A stretch of 5,472 nt of DNA from Burkholderiaceae bacterium (lineage in GTDB: Bacteria; Pseudomonadota; Gammaproteobacteria; Burkholderiales; Burkholderiaceae), in assembly GCA_022701965.1 (NCBI GenBank), contig JAKONL010000381.1, positions 1 through 5,472 of the forward strand. Direction: 5' to 3'. The notes under the pieces were generated by a model. The model saw only the letters and a list, made by a program, of their open reading frames with translations, was not told the DNA's origin and did not search any database. Shown here in pieces: positions 1 through 5,472 of this stretch. The first letter of the stretch is position 1. Every line of letters starts with the position of its first letter. Made by a program: the position numbers and the translations under genes.

Positions 1-905
1 TCCTCGTCGGTCTCGGCGACCCAGCCGCCGCGCGCGGCCTCGTAGCGGTGGCGCGCGCGCAGCAGCCGCGTCACGTCGGTGCCCGGCACCAAGCCGTGCC
101 CGACCGCCAGGCAGTCGCCCTCGAGAGACCGTGTCGGCCCGCCGGCGCGCGCGAGGCCGCTCGCATCGACCGGCTGCACCTGCACGCGCAGGCCGCTCTC
201 GGTCGTCTCGACGGTCCGCACGCCATGCCGGTACAGCACCGGCACGCCGGCCAGACGCAGCGCCGTCTGCCACCGCACACCCTGCCACAGCAGGTCGGCG
301 CGTCCGGTCAGCGAAGGCAGCGTGCGCAGCCATTCGCCCCGGCTCGCCATGTCGACCACTGCGACCACTTCGCCGCCGGCCTTGAGGATGCCGTTGGCCA
401 CGGCCAGCAGCAGCGGGCCGCTGCCCGCCACCACGGTACGACGGCCCGGCAGGATGTTCTGCGACTTCAGCAGGATGGTGGCCGCCGCCAGGCCGATGAC
501 GCCGGGCAGCGTCCAGCCCTCGAAGGGGATCACCCGCTCGGTGGTGCCGCTGGCGACGAGCAGCGCGCGTGGCTGCCAGCTCGCCGAGCCCTGCGGCCCG
601 ACCAGATCGACGCGCAGCCCGGCGCCGATGTTCCAGACCTTGTGGCCGAAGCGGCAGTCCACGGCCGCGCCGCGCAGCGCCGCGCGCAGGTCGTCGCCCA
701 GCCGCGCCTCGGTCGACAGCCCGATGCCGCCCTGGCGCGAGAAGCCGGCGGGCAGCGGCCGGTAGACCTGGCCGCCGGCGTCGTGGTGCTCGTCGACCAG
801 CAGCACCGACAGGCCAAGCGCCTTGGCCTTCAGCGCCGCCTGCGCACCGGCCGGCCCGGCGCCGATGACCAGCAGATCGACCGTGCCGCCCTGCGGTTCA
901 GTCAT
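1..905 (-). CDS. FAD/NAD-binding oxidoreductase, alpha subunit of a multi-subunit amine/opine-type dehydrogenase (3' end beyond window)
   Basis: This frame is open from the ATG at 905-903 to the left edge, giving the first 301 residues. An N-terminal FAD-binding Rossmann motif GAGPAG lies at residues 15-20, followed by a GGQVYRP segment near 44-50. A second dinucleotide-binding motif (GSGP at 161-164, ending in the acidic D185) fits NAD(P) or FAD binding. The segment GHGLVPGTDVTRLL near 269-282 resembles HcnB, octopine/nopaline oxidase subunit A and the alpha subunit of three-subunit D-hydroxyproline/proline dehydrogenases. In those enzymes this cytoplasmic or membrane-associated subunit relays electrons, while a DAO-family subunit oxidises the substrate. 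The C-terminal part, where relatives often carry a BFD-like iron-sulphur domain, is outside the window. The start overlaps the end of the upstream [2Fe-2S] gene by 8 bp and has no clear ribosome binding site, so translational coupling is likely. The family call is solid; the substrate is unknown. Confidence 0.88.
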   Translation of the reverse strand, partial: MTEPQGGTVDLLVIGAGPAGAQAALKAKALGLSVLLVDEHHDAGGQVYRPLPAGFSRQGGIGLSTEARLGDDLRAALRGAAVDCRFGHKVWNIGAGLRVDLVGPQGSASWQPRALLVASGTTERVIPFEGWTLPGVIGLAAATILLKSQNILPGRRTVVAGSGPLLLAVANGILKAGGEVVAVVDMASRGEWLRTLPSLTGRADLLWQGVRWQTALRLAGVPVLYRHGVRTVETTESGLRVQVQPVDASGLARAGGPTRSLEGDCLAVGHGLVPGTDVTRLLRARHRYEAARGGWVAETDE

Positions 906-1230
906 GGAGATGCGCCCGATGCGGCAGCGACTCGACCACCAGCCCGTCGCTCACCGGCACCTGGCAGGACGGCAGCTTGCGCGTGCCCACCCACACCAGG
1001 CATTCCTGGCACGAGCCCATCATGCAGAACAAGCCGCGCGGCAGATCGGCGCGTGGACTGCGACGAAGCTCGCGCCGGCCGGCGGCCCACAGCGCGGCCA
1101 CCACGCTTTCGCCGGCGAAGGCGGCCACCGGCTGGCCGTCGAACGTGAATGTCGCGCGCGCACCGCGCTGCAGGCCGCTGGCAGCACGCAGCGGGTCGAC
1201 TTCGGACGACGGGTGGGGAGGTACGGACAT
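898..1230 (-). CDS. Ferredoxin-like [2Fe-2S] small subunit (HcnA / dehydrogenase gamma-subunit type)
   Basis: This gene encodes 110 residues, about the usual size for the small iron-sulphur subunit of HcnA or SoxA-N-terminus type (roughly 100 residues). The plant-ferredoxin cysteine pattern is complete: C69, C74, C77 and C89 (C-x4-C-x2-C-x11-C), within GLFCMMGSCQECLVW and LPSCQ. The segment before it (TFTFDGQPVAAFAGESVVAAL, about residues 27-47, as two strands and a helix) matches the beta-grasp start of these domains. The expected role is one-electron relay between the flavin subunits of a heteromeric amine, opine or D-amino-acid dehydrogenase. It is the first gene of a leftward operon and its stop overlaps the flavoprotein start by 8 bp. 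The ATG at 1230 has no recognisable ribosome binding site, but the frame closes upstream at 1276-1278 and no better ATG is present. It could also be a sarcosine-oxidase-like module; neighbours favour a separate gamma subunit. Confidence 0.87.
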   Translation of the reverse strand: MSVPPHPSSEVDPLRAASGLQRGARATFTFDGQPVAAFAGESVVAALWAAGRRELRRSPRADLPRGLFCMMGSCQECLVWVGTRKLPSCQVPVSDGLVVESLPHRAHLHD

Positions 1231-1277
1231 TGGAGGTCGAGAGCAGCGCCGGATCGACAGTAGACCGGTCGGAAGTT

Positions 1278-1294
1278 ATTGTATACATTGCATA
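1278..1294. promoter_or_regulatory. Candidate GntR (FadR/FCD-type) operator in the divergent promoter
   Basis: TGTATACA at 1280-1287 is a perfect 8-bp palindrome with a GTATAC core, which fits the GT-(N)-AC pattern known for FadR-subfamily GntR operators. It is followed at once by CATTGCATA (1286-1294). A related 13-mer occurs upstream of the GntR gene at 5176-5188 with 10 of 13 positions identical, and CATTGCATA recurs there exactly in inverted orientation (5188-5180). The site sits between or over the possible divergent -10 elements, so binding there could control both operons. The operator role is inferred. Confidence 0.5.
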
Positions 1295-1378
1295 TATAAA
1301 TTCCATATTTTTTGAAGACAGATCTTGTTCTGGCACCTGTCTTGCATTCGTCAGGGCTTATTTCCATCCATCCTTCAC

Positions 1379-1383
1379 GGAGA
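1379..1383 (+). promoter_or_regulatory. Ribosome binding site of the binding-protein gene
   Basis: GGAGA lies 8 nt before the ATG at 1392. It decides the start: the reading frame is open much further upstream (to at least 1149), but only this ATG has a ribosome binding site and opens directly into a signal peptide. Confidence 0.75.
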
Positions 1384-1391
1384 ACATTTCG

Positions 1392-2225
1392 ATGAAACAC
1401 CTCGGCAACACAGCGCGCCGTACGCTGCTCGCAGGAACTGCGGCCGCTCTGGGCATGGCGCTGCTGGGATTGACGCCCGTGGTCTCGGCCCGCACGCTCG
1501 ACGAGATCATGGCCAGCAAGAAGCTCGTGATCGGCGTCAACCCGACGTTGCCGCCGCTGGGCATCTTCAACGACAGGAACGAGATCGACGGTTTCGACGT
1601 CGACGTGGCGAAAAAGCTGGGTGAGATGCTGGGCCTGAAGACCGAGATCGTCCAGGTCGGCTCGCCCGATCGCATCCCCTTCGTCAACAGCGGCAAGATC
1701 GATGCCGTGCTCGGCGCGATGACCATCACGGCCGAGCGTCAGAAGGTCATCGATTTCACCGTGCCCCTGCACACGGAGGTGCTGGGCGTGCTCACCACCA
1801 AAAGCAAGCCCTACAAGGACTACATGGAACTCAACGACCCGGCCGTACGCCTGGTCGAGGTGCGCGGCGCTACGCCGGTCAAACTGGTGCAGGAGAAGCT
1901 GCCGAAGGCCCAATTGCTGCTGCTCGACAACTACCCCGACGCCGTGCGCGCCATCGCCCAGGGTCGTGCCGACGCGATGATCGACGTGATGGACTTCATG
2001 ACCGAGCACACCGCCAAACACAAGATCGACTGGCGCATCGTCGAAGCGCCGATCGATGTGTACTTCTGCGCGATCGGCGTCCAGAAGGGCAACGATGCCC
2101 TGCGCGAGAAGCTCAGTGCGTCGATCAAGGAACTGCACCGCAACGGCTACGTCGACGAGCGCTGGAAGAAGTGGTTCGGCGGTCCCATGCTCCATGACCC
2201 GCGTACCGCGCCGACCTACAAGTAA
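1392..2225 (+). CDS. Periplasmic solute-binding protein of an ABC importer (family 3, polar amino acid/opine type)
   Basis: This gene encodes 277 residues, normal for family 3 binding proteins. Residues 1-33 form a signal peptide: a basic start with RR at 9-10, a hydrophobic stretch to about 31, and a VSA cleavage site after A33. The twin arginines in ARRTLLAG leave Tat export possible, though Sec is also plausible. The family hallmark GFDVDVAKKLG is at 67-77. R116 in MTITAERQ matches the arginine that holds the ligand carboxylate in HisJ/GlnH-type proteins, and GATP at 159-162 matches the second-lobe loop. Departures from the canonical pocket: the usual aromatic-PP-aromatic segment reads LPPL (53-56), and the Asp that normally binds the ligand amino group aligns with V199, with Asp at 198 and 201 instead. 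It is the first gene of the importer operon, 6 bp before permease 1. The ligand is probably a carboxylated amine, possibly N-substituted or otherwise unusual (inference). Confidence 0.93.
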   Translation: MKHLGNTARRTLLAGTAAALGMALLGLTPVVSARTLDEIMASKKLVIGVNPTLPPLGIFNDRNEIDGFDVDVAKKLGEMLGLKTEIVQVGSPDRIPFVNSGKIDAVLGAMTITAERQKVIDFTVPLHTEVLGVLTTKSKPYKDYMELNDPAVRLVEVRGATPVKLVQEKLPKAQLLLLDNYPDAVRAIAQGRADAMIDVMDFMTEHTAKHKIDWRIVEAPIDVYFCAIGVQKGNDALREKLSASIKELHRNGYVDERWKKWFGGPMLHDPRTAPTYK

Positions 2226-2231
2226 TCCATC

Positions 2232-2900
2232 TTGCAGTTCGACTTCACGCCGGTGCTCGACCGGCTGCCTTATCTCGTCTCCGGCGCTTGGCTGAGCCTG
2301 CAGATCGCATTTCTCGCGTTCGCCTTCGGCATGCTGATCGGTCTGGCCGGTGCGTCCATCCGCGCCTACGGGCCGGCCTGGACGCGGCGTACCGTCGGCG
2401 CCTATGTCGTGTTCTTCACCAACACGCCGCAGCTCATCCAGATTTTCTTCATCTTCTTCGCGTTGCCCGATGCAGGCATCCTGCTGTCGCCCTACCAGGC
2501 GGTATTGATCGGCATGACGCTCAATGCGGGTGCATACCTCACCGAAATCCAGCGCGCGGGCTTCGAATCGGTGCGTCGCCCCGAACTGGAAGCCGCCGAA
2601 ACGCTGGGCTTCTCGCGCCTGCAGACCGTACGCTACGTGATCCTGCCGCACATCGTGCGGGTGCTGTTTCCGCCGCTTTCGAATCAGTACATCCTGATGA
2701 CGCTGGGCACTTCCATGGCGGCCGTCTTCGGCGTCGAGGAGTTGACCGGCCGGGCCTACAACATCAATTCCGAGACCTTCCGCTCGATCGAGGTGTTCTC
2801 CGTGGCGGCCGTGCTCTACATCGTGATCACGCTCGTCGCCACCTTGTCGCTCGCCTTCGTCGGCAAGCGATTCTTCCGCGCCAAGATGAGGTGGTTCTGA
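2232..2900 (+). CDS. ABC importer permease 1 (HisQ/HisM-type, polar amino acid family)
   Basis: This gene encodes 222 residues of inner-membrane permease, the usual length for the family. Hydrophobic segments lie roughly at 18-42, 55-78, 86-106, 140-165 and 188-212. The cytoplasmic EAA loop that docks on the ATPase is well kept: E120-A121-A122, G126, and the LP pair at 138-139. The start is a TTG 6 bp after the binding-protein stop, giving MQFDF, a typical opening for this family. The first in-frame ATG (residue 34) would delete most of the first membrane helix. No ribosome binding site is visible before the TTG, so initiation probably depends on coupling to the preceding gene. It ends in TGATG, sharing one base with the next start. 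It should heterodimerise with permease 2 to form the channel. Confidence 0.92.
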   Translation: MQFDFTPVLDRLPYLVSGAWLSLQIAFLAFAFGMLIGLAGASIRAYGPAWTRRTVGAYVVFFTNTPQLIQIFFIFFALPDAGILLSPYQAVLIGMTLNAGAYLTEIQRAGFESVRRPELEAAETLGFSRLQTVRYVILPHIVRVLFPPLSNQYILMTLGTSMAAVFGVEELTGRAYNINSETFRSIEVFSVAAVLYIVITLVATLSLAFVGKRFFRAKMRWF

Positions 2901-3566
2901 TGTGGCAGCAGATCGTCGAGGAAGCGCCGCGCTTCTTCAGCTATTACAACCTGCTGTTCTTCGCCAAGGCGCTGGGCACGACCTTCGCGCTTTCGGCCAT
3001 CGGCTGCGTCGTGGGATTCACGCTGGGCTTCGTGCTGGCGGCCGTGCGGCTGAGCACGCGTCCGGCATGGCGGCCGCTGCGCGTCGCGGTGCAGCTGGTG
3101 ACGGAACTGTTCCGGCGAATCCCGTTCCTCGTCACGCTGATGCTGGTGTTCTTCATCTTCCAGGGCTTCAACGCCGACCTGAGCATGTTCACGGTGGCGC
3201 TGATCAGCGTGTGCCTCATCTCCACCGCCTTCATCGCCGAGATCGTGCGCAGCGGCATGGAGTCGGTGCACCAGAACCAGTGGGACGCGGCCGTCACGCT
3301 GAACTTCGGCTACCTGCAGATGCTGCGCATGGTGATCGTGCCGCAGGCCTGGAAAATCATCCTGCCGCCGGTCTTCGGCTTCTTCGTGCTGTTCATCAAG
3401 GACACGGCGCTGGCCTCGCAGATCGGCGTCGTCGAGCTGGCCTTCGCCGGCAAGACGATGAGCAACAAGGGCTTTTCCGCGACGCTGGTGTACGGCACCG
3501 TGCTCGTGCTCTATTTCATGCTGTCCTATCCGCTCGCGCGTTTCGGCAAATACCTGGAGGCGCGTC

Positions 3567-3589
<23 letters not shown>
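2900..3589 (+). CDS. ABC importer permease 2 (HisQ/HisM-type, polar amino acid family)
   Basis: This gene encodes 229 residues of inner-membrane permease paired with the preceding one. The ATG at 2900 overlaps the previous stop (TGATG), and GAGG at 2888-2891 gives good ribosome binding 8 nt upstream. Hydrophobic stretches lie near 17-50, 76-90, 96-114, 152-175 and 194-212. The EAA loop spans about 128-148 and is a variant: D129-A130-A131 replaces EAA, and N135 stands where the highly conserved Gly is expected. The closing IVPQ (P148) is kept. The change may tune contact with the ATPase but does not suggest a broken gene, since the frame is intact and the rest of the protein is conserved. The last 23 bp overlap the start of the ATPase gene. 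Confidence 0.92.
3556..3560 (+). promoter_or_regulatory. Ribosome binding site deciding the TTG start of the ATPase
   Basis: GGAGG lies 6 nt before TTG at 3567, inside the end of permease 2. It supports TTG as the true start and an overlap of 23 bp between the two genes. Confidence 0.8.
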
Positions 3590-4304
<715 letters not shown>

Positions 4305-4321
4305 AAGCGTTGTCCAGGTTC

Positions 4322-4345
4322 CTTCGCAAGCCTCAGGTGGCGAAG
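4322..4345. terminator. Weak stem-loop between the convergent genes
   Basis: CTTCGC (4322-4327) pairs with GCGAAG (4340-4345) around a 12-nt loop, and it spans the stop codon of the GntR gene. It sits where transcription from both sides should end. No T-run follows on either strand, so it is not a classical intrinsic terminator; termination may rely on Rho or on colliding transcripts. Confidence 0.25.
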
Positions 4346-5160
4346 TCCGAGACCATGCCATTGCTCAATCGGGACATGGTGTAGCGCCCGAGGTGGCGCA
4401 GGTGCGCAACCACCGCTTGCTCGGCCCGGGCGGCATCGCCCGCTGCGTAGGCGTCGAGGATGGCAAGGTGCTCGGCGCGATCTTCCTCGATGCGGTTGAA
4501 GGGATCGACGACCTCGAACAGCCGGCACAGCATGCGCAACTGCGCGATCGTCTCGGCCAGCATCTCGTTGCCGGAAGCGCGTGCAAACAGGCCGTGGACC
4601 TGATCGTCGGCCTGCCAGTGGCTCGAGCCTTGCTGCGTTGAGTCGAGTGCCAGGATGCTCTCGCGCAGACGTTGCACTTGGTCGGCCGGTACGTGACCGA
4701 TGGCCAGCGAGACCGCCTGAGCCTCCAGACGCTCCCGCACCTGCAGGCACTGGAAATAATTCGACGCCGTGATGCGGCGCACCGCATAGGAACGCGCATT
4801 GGCACGCACAAGCAGCCGCTCGCCTTCCAGTCGCAGCAGCGCTTCGCGCAGCGGCGTACGCGACATCTTCAAGCGCTCGGCCAGCCGGCCTTCGACCAAC
4901 ACCTCTCCACCGGTGAGTTCGCGCTGCAGGATCAGTCGGCGAACGATGCTGTAGGCACGGTCGGTGAGATTCGAGGGATCATCGGCGCCGACTTCGACCG
5001 TGGACGAGGTCGTTCGTGTCTTCGCAGGCACGGTCCTGGCAGCCAACACCTTCGTCGGCGCGATCCCGACCGTGCGCCCCTTGGATGCACGAGCGGGCGT
5101 CGCCGGGACCGGATGCGCTGTCGGCAATGGGTCAACTGAGAGGACGGCCTTGGATCTCAT
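4333..5160 (-). CDS. GntR-family transcriptional regulator (FadR subfamily, FCD ligand domain)
   Basis: This gene encodes 275 residues. A winged helix-turn-helix spans about 65-130, with the GntR recognition segment [16 protein letters not shown] at 99-114. An FCD-type all-helical ligand domain follows (about 134-262). It keeps the usual metal/ligand residues: D185-x3-H189, H231 and a His in AHLRHL (H253 or H256). Such regulators are usually repressors released by a pathway metabolite. Its place beside an importer and a dehydrogenase suggests it senses the imported compound or a product. Residues 1-62 form a basic Ala/Pro/Thr-rich extension not seen in typical members, which start only some 10-20 residues before the helix-turn-helix. 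No ribosome binding site precedes the ATG at 5160. GTG codons at residues 38 and 44 are alternative starts, also weakly supported. A candidate operator just upstream suggests autoregulation. The family is sure; the start is not. Confidence 0.93.
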   Translation of the reverse strand: MRSKAVLSVDPLPTAHPVPATPARASKGRTVGIAPTKVLAARTVPAKTRTTSSTVEVGADDPSNLTDRAYSIVRRLILQRELTGGEVLVEGRLAERLKMSRTPLREALLRLEGERLLVRANARSYAVRRITASNYFQCLQVRERLEAQAVSLAIGHVPADQVQRLRESILALDSTQQGSSHWQADDQVHGLFARASGNEMLAETIAQLRMLCRLFEVVDPFNRIEEDRAEHLAILDAYAAGDAARAEQAVVAHLRHLGRYTMSRLSNGMVSDFAT

Positions 5161-5472
5161 ATGGTTTGTTCACACACTGTATGCAATGGAATCTGGTTCT
5201 GAGCATACGGCCTGCCCGAACCGCCTGCATGACCGATCCGGCAAGCTCTCAGGGTCAGCGAGCGGCGCGTCGTGATTTCGGGAATGCATTCGGACGAATC
5301 GCCGTTTTCCCATGCGATGGGTGCAGGAAATGTCCAAGTAGGCCGAATTAATCCGCGTTGGGAAAATCCAACCAGAGTGAAGTTGGCGGACATAGCCGAT
5401 GCCGTTCGACCACCCCAAGCCAGACTTCTTTCCAAGATCGTGTCTACAAGCAGAGCGTCATGCGTCGGCAGG
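5161..5472. other. No convincing gene; less GC-rich stretch with short inverted repeats
   Basis: No frame here shows the G/C-rich third codon positions of the neighbouring genes, and no protein family is recognisable in any of the six frames. The left part (5176-5208) holds the candidate operator. Further right are several small perfect inverted repeats: GAATGCATTC at 5282-5291, ATTCG-GA-CGAAT at 5288-5299, CCCAT-GCG-ATGGG at 5309-5321, and a GTTGG/CCAAC stem with an A-rich loop at 5357-5372. The different composition could reflect a remnant of acquired DNA or simply a long upstream regulatory region. The right boundary is the window edge. Confidence 0.5.
5176..5208. promoter_or_regulatory. 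Candidate autoregulatory operator upstream of the GntR gene
   Basis: ACTGTATGCAATG at 5176-5188 matches 10 of 13 positions of the element at 1278-1290 in the divergent promoter. Its GTATGC (5179-5184) is mirrored by GCATAC at 5203-5208, an exact 6-bp inverted repeat with centres 24 bp apart, close to two helical turns. The TGTATGCA core lies 17 bp before the annotated start codon, a position suited to repression of the regulator's own gene. The function is inferred from recurrence and placement. Confidence 0.45.

Larger units (their letters stand above)
1231..1391. promoter_or_regulatory. Divergent intergenic region with AT-rich island
   Basis: These 161 bp separate the leftward dehydrogenase genes from the rightward importer genes and must hold both promoters. 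About 1273-1320 is strikingly AT-rich in an otherwise GC-rich window. On the plus strand, TATAAA at 1295-1300 is a reasonable -10 candidate, but no good -35 sits at the right distance. On the minus strand, TACAAT (complement of 1278-1283) could be a -10, again with a poor -35. Weak -35 elements would fit activator-dependent or non-housekeeping promoters. The promoter assignment is tentative; the location of the control region itself is secure from gene orientation. Confidence 0.6.

Noticed and set aside
48..1148. Long plus-strand open frame of 366 codons
   Set aside because: It lies opposite the flavoprotein and [2Fe-2S] genes, which show clear motifs. Its protein is Arg/Ala/Pro/Gln-rich with no domain, a typical shadow in GC-rich DNA.
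1020..2651. Minus-strand open frame of 543 codons
   Set aside because: It is antisense to the binding protein and permease 1, rich in His, Asp, Gln and Arg, with no recognisable domain, and it crosses the AT-rich divergent promoter region.
5357..5372. Hairpin GTTGG/CCAAC as an intrinsic terminator
   Set aside because: The stem is short and no T-run follows on either strand; there is also no gene end nearby to terminate.
5157..5472. Minus-strand frame open from the right edge and ending in an ATGA overlap with the GntR start
   Set aside because: The 4-bp overlap looks operon-like, but roughly half of the third codon positions are A/T, unlike all neighbours, the product matches nothing I recognise, and it would run through the candidate operator.
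5377..5472. Plus-strand GTG-started frame running off the right edge
   Set aside because: It has only 32 codons, no ribosome binding site, third-position G/C of 19 of 32, and no recognisable family. It cannot be judged without the flanking sequence.

Overview
The window is GC-rich with strongly G/C-biased third codon positions, and its genes are packed with short overlaps. That fits a Burkholderiales-type betaproteobacterium (Variovorax, Bordetella or Achromobacter-like). This is an inference from composition and protein style, not a proven assignment. The window reads as a compact uptake-and-oxidation module for a small nitrogenous compound such as an amino acid, imino acid or opine.

Layout. 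(1) Positions 1-1230, minus strand: two overlapping genes for electron-transfer subunits of a multi-subunit amine/opine/D-amino-acid dehydrogenase. The first is a small ferredoxin-like [2Fe-2S] protein (1230 to 898). The second is an FAD/NAD-type flavoprotein (905 to the left edge, cut off) of the HcnB / octopine-oxidase alpha type. (2) Positions 1231-1391: a divergent intergenic region with an AT-rich island holding a palindromic candidate operator. (3) Positions 1392-4304, plus strand: a complete polar-amino-acid-type ABC importer operon, consisting of a periplasmic binding protein, two permeases and an ATPase. (4) Positions 5160-4333, minus strand: a GntR/FCD regulator convergent with the importer operon, with 28 bp between the two stop codons. 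(5) Positions 5161-5472: no convincing gene, a less GC-rich stretch with a candidate operator and several short inverted repeats.

How they work together (inference). The importer brings the compound into the cytoplasm. The dehydrogenase oxidises it and passes electrons through FAD and the iron-sulphur centre. The substrate-oxidising DAO-family subunit is not in the window and may lie beyond the left edge. The GntR regulator probably controls both divergent units and itself: a 13-bp element in the divergent promoter region recurs at 10 of 13 positions just upstream of the regulator gene.

The components are known families. The less ordinary points are the shared operator-like element, a binding protein that seems to lack the usual amino-group-binding Asp and canonical aromatic positions, two TTG starts in one operon, and a long basic N-terminal extension on the regulator. 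I saw no CRISPR array, RNA gene or intact mobile element.
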